Of a stretch of DNA of 64,000 nt, positions 26,409-33,573 are shown in pieces. Position numbers and translations under genes: made by a program. The notes beneath the pieces were generated by a model that did not search any database, had not been told where the DNA came from, and saw nothing but the letters and a program-made list of their open reading frames with translations. Location: positions 29,409 through 93,408 of the forward strand of contig NZ_DHNR01000028.1 of assembly GCF_002409645.1 (NCBI RefSeq), read 5' to 3'. Source of the stretch: Acetobacter sp. UBA5411. GTDB lineage: Bacteria; Pseudomonadota; Alphaproteobacteria; Acetobacterales; Acetobacteraceae. Each line of letters begins with the position of its first letter. Position 1 is the stretch's first letter.

Positions 26409-28619
26409 TTGAGCCCCAAAGCTTCCGACACGACCGAGAAAAAGCCGCGTAAAGCGGCCCCCCGCACTCGCACCCGCAAGGCCGCGACGACCGGCGACGC
26501 GGTGACGACAGAGTCTGCCGTGGTTGAGGGCGAAGCCTCATCTGCGCCTGCTCCGAAGCGCGCGACAACACGACGGAAGAAAGCGGTCGAGGAAACTGTA
26601 GCAGCAGAAGTGACTCCCGTCGCCGAAACTGCAGCGCCGAAGAAGCCCACACGGACTCGCCGGAAAAAGGCTGAGACTGCTGAAGTGGAAACTCCGACTG
26701 CCACGAATGAGGTCGCAGAGGCCAAGCCAGCTGCGAAAACACCACGCCGCACAACGCGTAAAAAAGCTGAACCTGCCGTAGCGGATAAAGAGGAAGCCGC
26801 GCCGGCAGAGGTCGTCGCTGAGGAAAAGCCGGTCAAAAAGCCGCGCACGCGCAAGGCCGCTGCTGCGAAAAGTGTGGACACGGAAGCTGCTCCTGCGCCC
26901 GTAGCCAAAAAACCAACGCGCCGTCGCAGCACAAAAACGGAAGCCAAATCTCCGGATGAGGCTACAGTCGAAAATGCGCCTGAAGCCCACCCTCTTCATG
27001 TCGGTGGCGCTCTGGACGGCATCGTCGAGCCGGAAGCCGAGATTCATCCGCCAGTAGCTCCTGAGGCCGCCGCAGAGCCTGTCAAAAAGGATGCTGCTGA
27101 AGAAAGCAGTCAGATCACATTTGCGGATCTGGGACTTTCGGAACCAATTCTGCGTGCCGTAACCGAGATGGGCTACGTCCATCCGACTCCCATTCAGGCA
27201 CAGGCCATCCCCGCCGTTCTGCATGGTCAGGATGTTCTGGGTGTTGCCCAGACCGGCACGGGCAAGACGGCGTCCTTCACGCTGCCCATGCTGGAAATTC
27301 TCTCCGGCTCCCGCGCCCGCGCTCGGATGCCACGCTCGCTGATCCTTGAGCCGACGCGTGAACTGGCGCTTCAGGTCGCCGAGAATTTCGTCAATTACGG
27401 CAAGCATCTGAAACTGACGCATGCCCTTCTGATCGGTGGCGAAAGCATGGCCGACCAGAAAGAGGTCCTGAACAAGGGCGTCGATGTTCTGATCGCCACG
27501 CCGGGCCGTCTGCTTGATCTGTTCGAACGCGGTGGCCTGCTGCTGACGCAGACGCGGATTCTCGTGATTGATGAAGCCGACCGCATGCTCGACATGGGTT
27601 TCATTCCGGACATTGAGAAGATTGTCGGCCTGCTACCGGCGAATCGTCAGACGTTGTTCTTCTCTGCAACGATGGCGCCTGAAATCCGTCGCCTCGCCGA
27701 TGCGTTCCTTCATTCGCCCAAGCAGATAACGGTCAGCCGTCCTTCGACTGTAGCCACGACCATCGAAACAGGCCTGATTGTCGTTGACGAAGACGACAAA
27801 CGGAAAGTCCTGCGTAAGCTGCTGCGGGCTGAAAACCTTCAGAATGCGATCGTTTTCTGTAATCGCAAGCGTGATGTCGATGTTCTGCTCAAGTCACTTC
27901 TGAAGCATGGTTTTTCAGCCGGCGCCCTGCACGGTGATCTGCCGCAGTCCGTCCGTTTCCAGACACTTGAAAAGTTCAAATCCGGCGAACTGAAGATTCT
28001 GGTCTGCTCTGATGTTGCCGCACGAGGCATCGATATCGGTGGACTGTCTCACGTCTTCAACTTCGATCTTCCCTTCCATGCCGAGGATTATGTCCATCGC
28101 ATCGGTCGGACAGGACGCGCTGGAAAGGAAGGCAAGGCCTACAGTCTTGCTACGCCTTACGATCGTAAACTCGCGGAAGCGATCGAGACGCTGACAGGCA
28201 AGCCCATCCCCCGCTTGGAGCGTGACGGAATCACGCAGCTTGAATGGGTGAGCGAAGAAGAAGCGCGCGGTAATCGCGGAAAGAAAAAACGCAACAGCCG
28301 CGGATCTGACCGGGAGCGCGATTCTTCTGAACGACCGAAACAGCCAGAAGCACCTGCCCGCAAGAAAGAAGCCGAGAAAACACCGGCTCCTGTAGACGCT
28401 GCCCCTCAGGCCACAGTGCGTGAGGACCGTCGGGCACCGCGCAATGATCGGAACGACCGTAACCGGCGTGACGATAATCGCCGTCGCGGTTCGGAAATTG
28501 CCGATGCACCGAATGAGAATGTTCTCGGCTTTGGGGCGGACCTTCCCAACTTTATGAAGCTTCCCCGGCGTGTGCCGGTCGCAATCGAAGCAACGGGCGA
28601 GGATGGCACGGAAAACTGA
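26409..28619 (+). CDS. DEAD-box ATP-dependent RNA helicase with long basic/acidic N-terminal tail
   Basis: A 736-residue RNA helicase. The helicase core starts near residue 235 with the Q motif (FADLGLSEPIL...PTPIQ) and has AQTGTGKT, PTRELALQ, TPGRLLD, DEAD in VIDEADRMLD, SAT and HRIGRTGRAG. The first 210 residues are low-complexity: at least six basic clusters such as RTRTRK, TRTRRKK and RRTTRKK alternate with Ala/Glu/Val stretches. The C-terminal 120 residues are Arg/Asp/Asn-rich (NDRNDRNRRDDNRRRG). No ATG opens the frame; a TTG at 26409, 12 bases after an in-frame TAA, is the best start. It overlaps the methyltransferase gene by 17 bases. RhlE-like by motif, likely in ribosome assembly or RNA decay (inference). 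Confidence 0.92.
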   Translation: MSPKASDTTEKKPRKAAPRTRTRKAATTGDAVTTESAVVEGEASSAPAPKRATTRRKKAVEETVAAEVTPVAETAAPKKPTRTRRKKAETAEVETPTATNEVAEAKPAAKTPRRTTRKKAEPAVADKEEAAPAEVVAEEKPVKKPRTRKAAAAKSVDTEAAPAPVAKKPTRRRSTKTEAKSPDEATVENAPEAHPLHVGGALDGIVEPEAEIHPPVAPEAAAEPVKKDAAEESSQITFADLGLSEPILRAVTEMGYVHPTPIQAQAIPAVLHGQDVLGVAQTGTGKTASFTLPMLEILSGSRARARMPRSLILEPTRELALQVAENFVNYGKHLKLTHALLIGGESMADQKEVLNKGVDVLIATPGRLLDLFERGGLLLTQTRILVIDEADRMLDMGFIPDIEKIVGLLPANRQTLFFSATMAPEIRRLADAFLHSPKQITVSRPSTVATTIETGLIVVDEDDKRKVLRKLLRAENLQNAIVFCNRKRDVDVLLKSLLKHGFSAGALHGDLPQSVRFQTLEKFKSGELKILVCSDVAARGIDIGGLSHVFNFDLPFHAEDYVHRIGRTGRAGKEGKAYSLATPYDRKLAEAIETLTGKPIPRLERDGITQLEWVSEEEARGNRGKKKRNSRGSDRERDSSERPKQPEAPARKKEAEKTPAPVDAAPQATVREDRRAPRNDRNDRNRRDDNRRRGSEIADAPNENVLGFGADLPNFMKLPRRVPVAIEATGEDGTEN

Positions 28620-29979
28620 AGGGAGAGGCCGTCGTCGGCCTCATTCTCGTCAGGCTCCCGCTCCTGCCATCGACCCGACACCCCGGCGCTATCGCATTAA
28701 AGCGCTCGGTGTCAGTGGTGATGGTATTGGCCGCCTGACAGATGCCGGAGGCCAGCAAGCGGCTCCCGTCTTTATCCCTTATACGGCACCCGGCGATGAG
28801 GTTCTTGCCCGAAGCACGGGTAAGGATCGGGCGACCATTCAGGAAATCTGCGTTGCTGCGCCAGAGCGTGTGACGCCGCCCTGCTCCCTGTTCGGAACCT
28901 GTGGGGGCTGCTCTCTTCAGCACCTCGGCCCAGAATGGATACTGAAGTGGAAAACGACTGAGGTTCTGACGGGATTACACCGTGCCGGTGCGGTTGATCT
29001 CCCTCCGGCTGCATCATTTCAGACGCCGCCCGCCTCACGTCGTCGTGCCGATCTTGCTGTAAAACGCAAGCATGATGGCGTCATCCTTGGCCTGCACCGA
29101 CGTGGTGGCGATGTTGTCGATCTGACGGAATGCTCGCTGCTGCATCCGGATATCGTCAGGCTTCTCCCTGCGCTTCGTACAGCAATGGAACGTCTGGATC
29201 TTTTTCGCAGAGAAGCAGATCTGGTCATCAACCTCCTCGATTCCGGACCGGATCTCCTGCTGGCGTCTGACGCGCCGCCCAGCACGGCTGACCGCACAAA
29301 ACTTGCCGCATTCTGTAAGAGCCACCGTATTTCGCGCCTGTGCTGGAAGGAAAAAGCCTCGCAGGAGAATCCGGAAATCCTCGTGCAGCTGGCACCTTCC
29401 GTCATCGCATTCGATGGCGTGACGACAGAGCCGCCTTCCGGCGCTTTTCTTCAGGCGAGTCGCGAAGGGGAAGTGGCAATCCGTACAGCTGTTCTTGACG
29501 CTCTTCCACCTTCAACAGGCCGAAAAGCAAAAATCATAGAATTGTATGCTGGCTGCGGCACTCTGACTTTTGGTCTATCCACGCATGCCCGTGTTGAGGC
29601 TTACGAAGGGCATCCGGGTGCCATAGAGGCCCTCACTCGCGCATCAGCCGGGCGCAATATCACGCCCCATCTCAGAGACCTGAACAAACAGCCTGTCGAA
29701 GCGAAAGAACTGTCTTCAGCGCTGGCCGTGGTTCTCGACCCACCCCATGCCGGTGCTGGTTTGCAGATGGATGGCATTCTCGACGCCCGGCCCGGGGTCA
29801 TTATTTATGTCAGTTGCAACCCACGCATTCTTTACCGGGATACTGAGCGCCTTCTGAAAGCTGGCTATCGGATCGACGCCCTGACGATCATTGACCAGTT
29901 TCTCTGGTCAGCCGAGACAGAGGTCGTGTGCCGCTTTTCTCACAGTTTAAAGAAGCGTGAGAAAACAAATAATAAGTAA
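28603..29979 (+). CDS. 23S rRNA (uracil-C5)-methyltransferase, RlmD/TrmA family
   Basis: A 458-residue SAM-dependent methyltransferase that adds a methyl group to C5 of uridine in rRNA. The order is a Lys/Arg-rich N-terminus, a TRAM-like beta-barrel (about 28-85), an iron-sulfur motif with CSLFGTCGGC plus a distal Cys in LTECSLL, and the Rossmann domain with IELYAGCGTLTFGL and the catalytic SCNP motif. RlmD is more likely than TrmA because of the 4Fe-4S cysteines. The ATG at 28603 lies inside the helicase 3' end, so the two genes are probably one RNA-maturation operon. Confidence 0.88.
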   Translation: MARKTEGRGRRRPHSRQAPAPAIDPTPRRYRIKALGVSGDGIGRLTDAGGQQAAPVFIPYTAPGDEVLARSTGKDRATIQEICVAAPERVTPPCSLFGTCGGCSLQHLGPEWILKWKTTEVLTGLHRAGAVDLPPAASFQTPPASRRRADLAVKRKHDGVILGLHRRGGDVVDLTECSLLHPDIVRLLPALRTAMERLDLFRREADLVINLLDSGPDLLLASDAPPSTADRTKLAAFCKSHRISRLCWKEKASQENPEILVQLAPSVIAFDGVTTEPPSGAFLQASREGEVAIRTAVLDALPPSTGRKAKIIELYAGCGTLTFGLSTHARVEAYEGHPGAIEALTRASAGRNITPHLRDLNKQPVEAKELSSALAVVLDPPHAGAGLQMDGILDARPGVIIYVSCNPRILYRDTERLLKAGYRIDALTIIDQFLWSAETEVVCRFSHSLKKREKTNNK

Positions 29980-29997
29980 TTATAGTACATCTATAAT
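29979..29997. promoter_or_regulatory. AT-rich inverted repeat after the methyltransferase gene
   Basis: ATTATAG/CTATAAT with a 5-base loop overlaps the stop codon of the methyltransferase gene. The whole stretch from 29980 to 30164 is strongly AT-rich compared with its surroundings and probably holds the promoter of the following small gene. No T-run follows, so termination here is uncertain. Confidence 0.35.
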
Positions 29998-30164
29998 CGA
30001 AATTATTAACGACTTATTTCAAAAACAGTATCCAGTTGTGCTTTTAGAATCCTTTCAAAATAATTTAGATAAAGTTATTGTCGCTAGACGAGAAGCCTTT
30101 GAGTTTCTCCCATGCGGCTTTTTCTTGTGAGAGAGCATGCACCTTATCACGGAGAAATCTTACC

Positions 30165-30479
30165 ATGCGTGAACTCACGATTTCTGAACTGAACGAAATT
30201 TCCGGGGGAGCCGGTCTGGACTCTCTGGTTGGCAATGCCCTGATCGGCGCAGCCAATACGTTTAACTCTTTTCTTGACGCCATCGGCCCGATCGGCGTTG
30301 CGCTGACCTATGCTGGCGGTCCTGTCGTTGCCGCACTGCACGAATTCAACGATTACGTTGTCTATGAAGGCTCGAAAGCCATCGATACCGTCGGCCAGGC
30401 ACTCGGCGGCACGCTGACCCCGGACTACCATTATGTGAATGAGTGGACAGGCAATGGCGCTCTGAGCAAGTATTTCTGA
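30165..30479 (+). CDS. Double-glycine-leader peptide (bacteriocin-like)
   Basis: A 104-residue secreted-peptide candidate. The N-terminus MRELTISELNEISGG is a classic double-glycine leader, the type cleaved by C39-peptidase ABC exporters of class II bacteriocins and microcins. The predicted mature part (about 89 residues from AGLD) has no cysteine, is rich in Gly/Ala/Val, has a hydrophobic stretch (IGPIGVALTYAGGPVVAAL) and ends with an aromatic SKYF. GGAG lies about 11 bases before the ATG. No ABC exporter or recognisable immunity gene is in the window. Leader recognition is strong; toxicity is inferred. Alternatives are a signalling or matrix peptide. Confidence 0.75.
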   Translation: MRELTISELNEISGGAGLDSLVGNALIGAANTFNSFLDAIGPIGVALTYAGGPVVAALHEFNDYVVYEGSKAIDTVGQALGGTLTPDYHYVNEWTGNGALSKYF

Positions 30480-30502
30480 ATCTGAAGTAATAACTCAGAT
30501 TC
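30478..30502 (+). promoter_or_regulatory. Inverted repeat overlapping the GG-peptide stop
   Basis: Perfect 8-bp stem GAATCTGA/TCAGATTC with a 9-base loop, starting inside the stop codon of the GG-leader gene. It is the first of three stacked hairpins in this 166-base intergenic stretch. Confidence 0.5.
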
Positions 30503-30522
30503 AGGCCGAGCCTATATAAACA

Positions 30523-30550
30523 GGGTTGTATCCACATCAGGATACAACCC
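30523..30550 (+). promoter_or_regulatory. Strong 11-bp hairpin
   Basis: GGGTTGTATCC and GGATACAACCC with loop ACATCA form a perfect stem. It is not followed by a T-run on either strand, so it looks more like an mRNA-stability or processing element than a terminator. Confidence 0.55.
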
Positions 30551-30570
30551 GCCAAAATCAAAAAACCAAT

Positions 30571-30600
30571 AAAGTAAAATGAGAGCATTCATTTTACTTT
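30571..30600 (+). terminator. 12-bp AT-rich hairpin ending in Ts
   Basis: AAAGTAAAATGA and TCATTTTACTTT with loop GAGCAT pair perfectly and run into TTTTAG. This could terminate or attenuate transcription from the GG-leader gene before the 444-residue gene, whose start is 45 bases further on. A smaller dyad, CAGAAAA/TTTTCTG, lies at 30622-30636. Confidence 0.5.
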
Positions 30601-30645
30601 TAGTGCAACCATTCTGCACCGCAGAAAATTTTTCTGGATGAAAAA

Positions 30646-31980
30646 ATGCTGGAGTCTTCGTCGACTTCTTCACCTCTGACTCTGACTGAAGAGCAGATCG
30701 AAAAGCTTCGTACCGACACGGATAACGGTACAGCCAATCCGCTGAAGGGCTATCAGGACATGATATCCTTTCTTGACGCCGCGAATGCTGCGGGCACGGA
30801 TACGCTCGATGATGCAAGTCAGTTCTGGTATCAGCAGGCCATTACAGTAAACGGTGACGATCCCACCAGTTTCGGCAATATCTTTATCCATGCCGCCACA
30901 GCGTATGGCGCTGCCTGGGACGGAAAAACCGTTGATTTCCAGTCGCTGTCTGACAAGATCGGCCTTGCTGTCATCAACGGCACAATAGAAACCGGCACAC
31001 TACAGAGCATCAATTCGATGCTTGAGGACGATATCGGAACATCGCTTTCCTATGGTGGCATGACAGTCGGCGGTTGGGGCGGCTCCTTCTATTACTGGAA
31101 CACCCCGTTCGAAGGCACGGAGACTGTGGGTCAGGCCATCATGGCAGATCCGGAACATTACGATAAATTCATTGCCACAACCGCAAACGCCGTTGTTGTC
31201 ACAGGCAATACAGCGATTGAAGAGCTGGGCCTGACCTTCAATTCCGGTTCGATCACCAATGAAGTCGATCAGTTCCTGAATATTCTTCAGGTTGGCGTGC
31301 CCACCATCGTCGATGCAAGCGTACAGACAACTGTGAAGGCAGAAGTCATCGCGCGCGCTTTTGAGGAAGACGTTCTGGGACAGAGCGCCGCCGGCAATCC
31401 CAATCTGATCAACGGCTATGAGTATGTCGGCAAAAGCTGGTTCGGCAACAGTGAGTGGATCGCCACTCCGAATGCCGGCATCAGCTCAGTCAATGTCACC
31501 AACTCCACGGAACTTGACGCTCTGCGCGCCACGCGTCTTGAAGAGCAGGACACAAAATCTGGTGATGCTGTCACCAATATTTATTCTGCACTTGCCAAAG
31601 CTGCGGACGCAGGCATCACCGGCAGCATGACGCTTCCTTCCGAGCTCCAGCTTCCGGCAGGATCAACGCTCACAGCAAGCGACATGACGGCTTCAAAAGT
31701 AACGCTGAGCCTTCCCGCTCTTCCGACGGATCTGGTGACAGACACCATCAAGGACGTCATGGCAGACATCGCTCCGGCGATTTCCGCTGACTTCCTTGCG
31801 CCTGTCGTCTCCATCGTCGGAACAGGTCTTACGGACGCCCTGAACTTTGCAGGCAATATCCTGACCGATCTGACAGGCGGCTCTTCCTCTGCATCGTCTT
31901 ATGGCGCAAGCCTTGCGACAACGCAGACAAACACTGCTGCCAGCAGCCATCAGGATCTGTTTGCATCACTGTTTGCGTGA
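30646..31980 (+). CDS. Acidic cysteine-free protein, possible type I secretion substrate
   Basis: A 444-residue protein I do not recognise. It has no Sec or Tat signal, no cysteine, only about 15 Lys+Arg against many Asp/Glu, and is rich in Thr, Ser, Ala and Gly, a composition typical of unfolded type I secretion substrates. The C-terminus has a Ser/Ala/Thr-rich stretch and ends QDLFASLFA, an acidic residue followed by hydrophobics, as in many type I signals. No RTX nonapeptide is seen. Residues 365-410 (FLAPVVSIVGTGLTDAL) are amphipathic. The start is preceded by a weak site (TGGA). It follows the GG-leader peptide on the same strand; a shared role is inference. Confidence 0.7.
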   Translation: MLESSSTSSPLTLTEEQIEKLRTDTDNGTANPLKGYQDMISFLDAANAAGTDTLDDASQFWYQQAITVNGDDPTSFGNIFIHAATAYGAAWDGKTVDFQSLSDKIGLAVINGTIETGTLQSINSMLEDDIGTSLSYGGMTVGGWGGSFYYWNTPFEGTETVGQAIMADPEHYDKFIATTANAVVVTGNTAIEELGLTFNSGSITNEVDQFLNILQVGVPTIVDASVQTTVKAEVIARAFEEDVLGQSAAGNPNLINGYEYVGKSWFGNSEWIATPNAGISSVNVTNSTELDALRATRLEEQDTKSGDAVTNIYSALAKAADAGITGSMTLPSELQLPAGSTLTASDMTASKVTLSLPALPTDLVTDTIKDVMADIAPAISADFLAPVVSIVGTGLTDALNFAGNILTDLTGGSSSASSYGASLATTQTNTAASSHQDLFASLFA

Positions 31981-31988
31981 TCTATACC

Positions 31989-32015
31989 GTCCTGACCTTT
32001 TTATAAGGTCAGGAC
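31989..32015. terminator. 11-bp inverted repeat after the 444-residue gene
   Basis: GTCCTGACCTT and AAGGTCAGGAC pair perfectly around TTTAT, 8 bases past the stop at 31980. It is followed by the palindrome AGAGCGCTCT (32016-32025), not by Ts. A bidirectional 3'-end structure between convergent genes is likely. Confidence 0.55.
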
Positions 32016-32160
32016 AGAGCGCTCTCATTTACGCTTCGTCGTAACACGACGTATTTCAAAGACAATGAGCGCTTCCAAATGTCGTCTTTTCAAAAAGGGC
32101 GACATCTCCGAGGCTTTCCAAGCAAAGCCCTCTCAAAACTTCCCTACACGTGATCCGCAG

Positions 32161-32190
32161 CTAACGCCTCACACACTGGCAAGGCGTTAG
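32161..32190 (-). terminator. 9-bp inverted repeat after the cytochrome gene
   Basis: CTAACGCCT and AGGCGTTAG enclose 12 bases, 13 bases past the stop of the minus-strand cytochrome c gene. No T-run on the minus strand. It belongs to the dyad-rich 222-base convergent gap, which also has CGTCGT/ACGACG at 32037-32051. Confidence 0.5.
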
Positions 32191-32202
32191 ATTCTCTGAG
32201 CG

Positions 32203-33573
32203 TCACTGCTTTCTGAATTCCGCAACCTTTTCAGGCGTGACATTCACGGAGCCCGAACCGAATTTTTCCATCAGGAAATTCACGAGACTGGCGATTTCCG
32301 CATCGCTCAGACGTTCAACCTTAGACTTGTCATCGAACCCATGCATGAACGCATGATGATCACCAGCTTTCCGGTCAACACCATTCAGGATCACCATAAT
32401 CAGGTTATCCGGACGGGCTGTTCCCACCGCCGAATTGGAAAACAGCGACGGAACGGAATGATCAGCTGTTCCAGCGCCATTCCGCCCATGACAGGCGGCG
32501 CAGTTATCATCAAAGATCTGCAGAGCGCTCATCTGGTCCAGATTATCGATCCGTTTCGGAGCCTCTGTCCGGATGTCGGGATCGTTCATTGGCTGGCCGA
32601 AGCTGTCACGCGGCTTGTGATCCACATCGTCATCAAGAGCTGGAACCTGCTTGATGTAGGCAGCCAGCGCATGCAGATCCGGATCGCTCAGCTTGCTCGT
32701 GCTGAAAGAGACGACTTCTCCCATGGAACCGGCCGCCTGGGCGCGTCCATGAGCCTGACCGGTCTTCAGATAGGAGACGATATCGTCTTCGCTCCAGTCC
32801 CCGATGCCGCCTGTTTTGCTGGACGTGATATTGGGCGCATACCATCCGGCCAGCTCAGCGCCGCCAAGATAACGATCCGTCTTCTCACCCAGCATGAAGT
32901 TACGAGGTGTATGACAGGTTCCGCAATGCTCCAGTGCATTGGCGAGATATTTTCCGCGTCTCAGAGTGTCGAACGTCATGGAGTCACCCGTCTCGGGTGT
33001 TTCAGACGTCGCCAGCATGTTCCACACCTTCATGGCGGATCGCACGTTGGCTGGAAATGTCAGAGCTGTTTCGGGAGGCGTGCTCGCAACGGGCTGCACG
33101 CGGTGCATGAACCACGCATACAGCGCCTTCAGGTCCTGATCGGTCATTCCGGCATAGGACACATAAGGCATGACCGGGTAGAGATTGGCCCCATCAGCGC
33201 GAATACCGTGACGCACGGCTTCGTCGAACTGGGCCTCCGTATATTTCCCGATGCCATGCTCGGGGTCTGGCGTGATGTTGGTTGAGATGACATTCCCCAT
33301 CGGGGTTGCAATCTTCAGGCCGCCAGCAAATGGCTTTCCATTCTTTGTCGTGTGACAGGCCATGCAGTCGGCACCAAGCGCGACGTCCGCACCGCGTTTG
33401 AGCAGAGCCTCATCATCCGCAGCCGGTGCGGCTGGGGCCGGAGCCGGAGAAGCGGCCGCAGCCTTGCTGTCCTCCGCCTTTTCATCTGCCGCCTGAACGG
33501 GTGCTGCATGCAATGCACCGAGAACACTGCCCGCAATCAGAAAAGAACGGAATGTCTTGAAAATATCAGGCAT
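32203..33573 (-). CDS. Membrane-bound dehydrogenase, triheme cytochrome c subunit
   Basis: A 456-residue exported c-type cytochrome that takes electrons from the partner flavoprotein and passes them to ubiquinone at the outer face of the inner membrane. Signal peptide 1-29 (cleavage after PVQAA), an Ala/Pro-rich linker (37-55), then three haem sites CMACH (70-74), CGTCH (217-221) and CAACH (358-362), each in a cytochrome-c fold. The length and haem spacing are those of the cytochrome subunit of acetic-acid-bacterial gluconate, sorbitol or 2-ketogluconate dehydrogenases and of ADH subunit II. Its start overlaps the flavoprotein gene by 8 bases. Confidence 0.92.
   Translation of the reverse strand: MPDIFKTFRSFLIAGSVLGALHAAPVQAADEKAEDSKAAAASPAPAPAAPAADDEALLKRGADVALGADCMACHTTKNGKPFAGGLKIATPMGNVISTNITPDPEHGIGKYTEAQFDEAVRHGIRADGANLYPVMPYVSYAGMTDQDLKALYAWFMHRVQPVASTPPETALTFPANVRSAMKVWNMLATSETPETGDSMTFDTLRRGKYLANALEHCGTCHTPRNFMLGEKTDRYLGGAELAGWYAPNITSSKTGGIGDWSEDDIVSYLKTGQAHGRAQAAGSMGEVVSFSTSKLSDPDLHALAAYIKQVPALDDDVDHKPRDSFGQPMNDPDIRTEAPKRIDNLDQMSALQIFDDNCAACHGRNGAGTADHSVPSLFSNSAVGTARPDNLIMVILNGVDRKAGDHHAFMHGFDDKSKVERLSDAEIASLVNFLMEKFGSGSVNVTPEKVAEFRKQ

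Noticed and set aside
26393..26947. Ala/Ser/Val/Phe-rich frame on the minus strand opposite the helicase tail
   Set aside because: It is the reverse image of the repetitive Lys/Arg/Glu codons and has no independent start signal.
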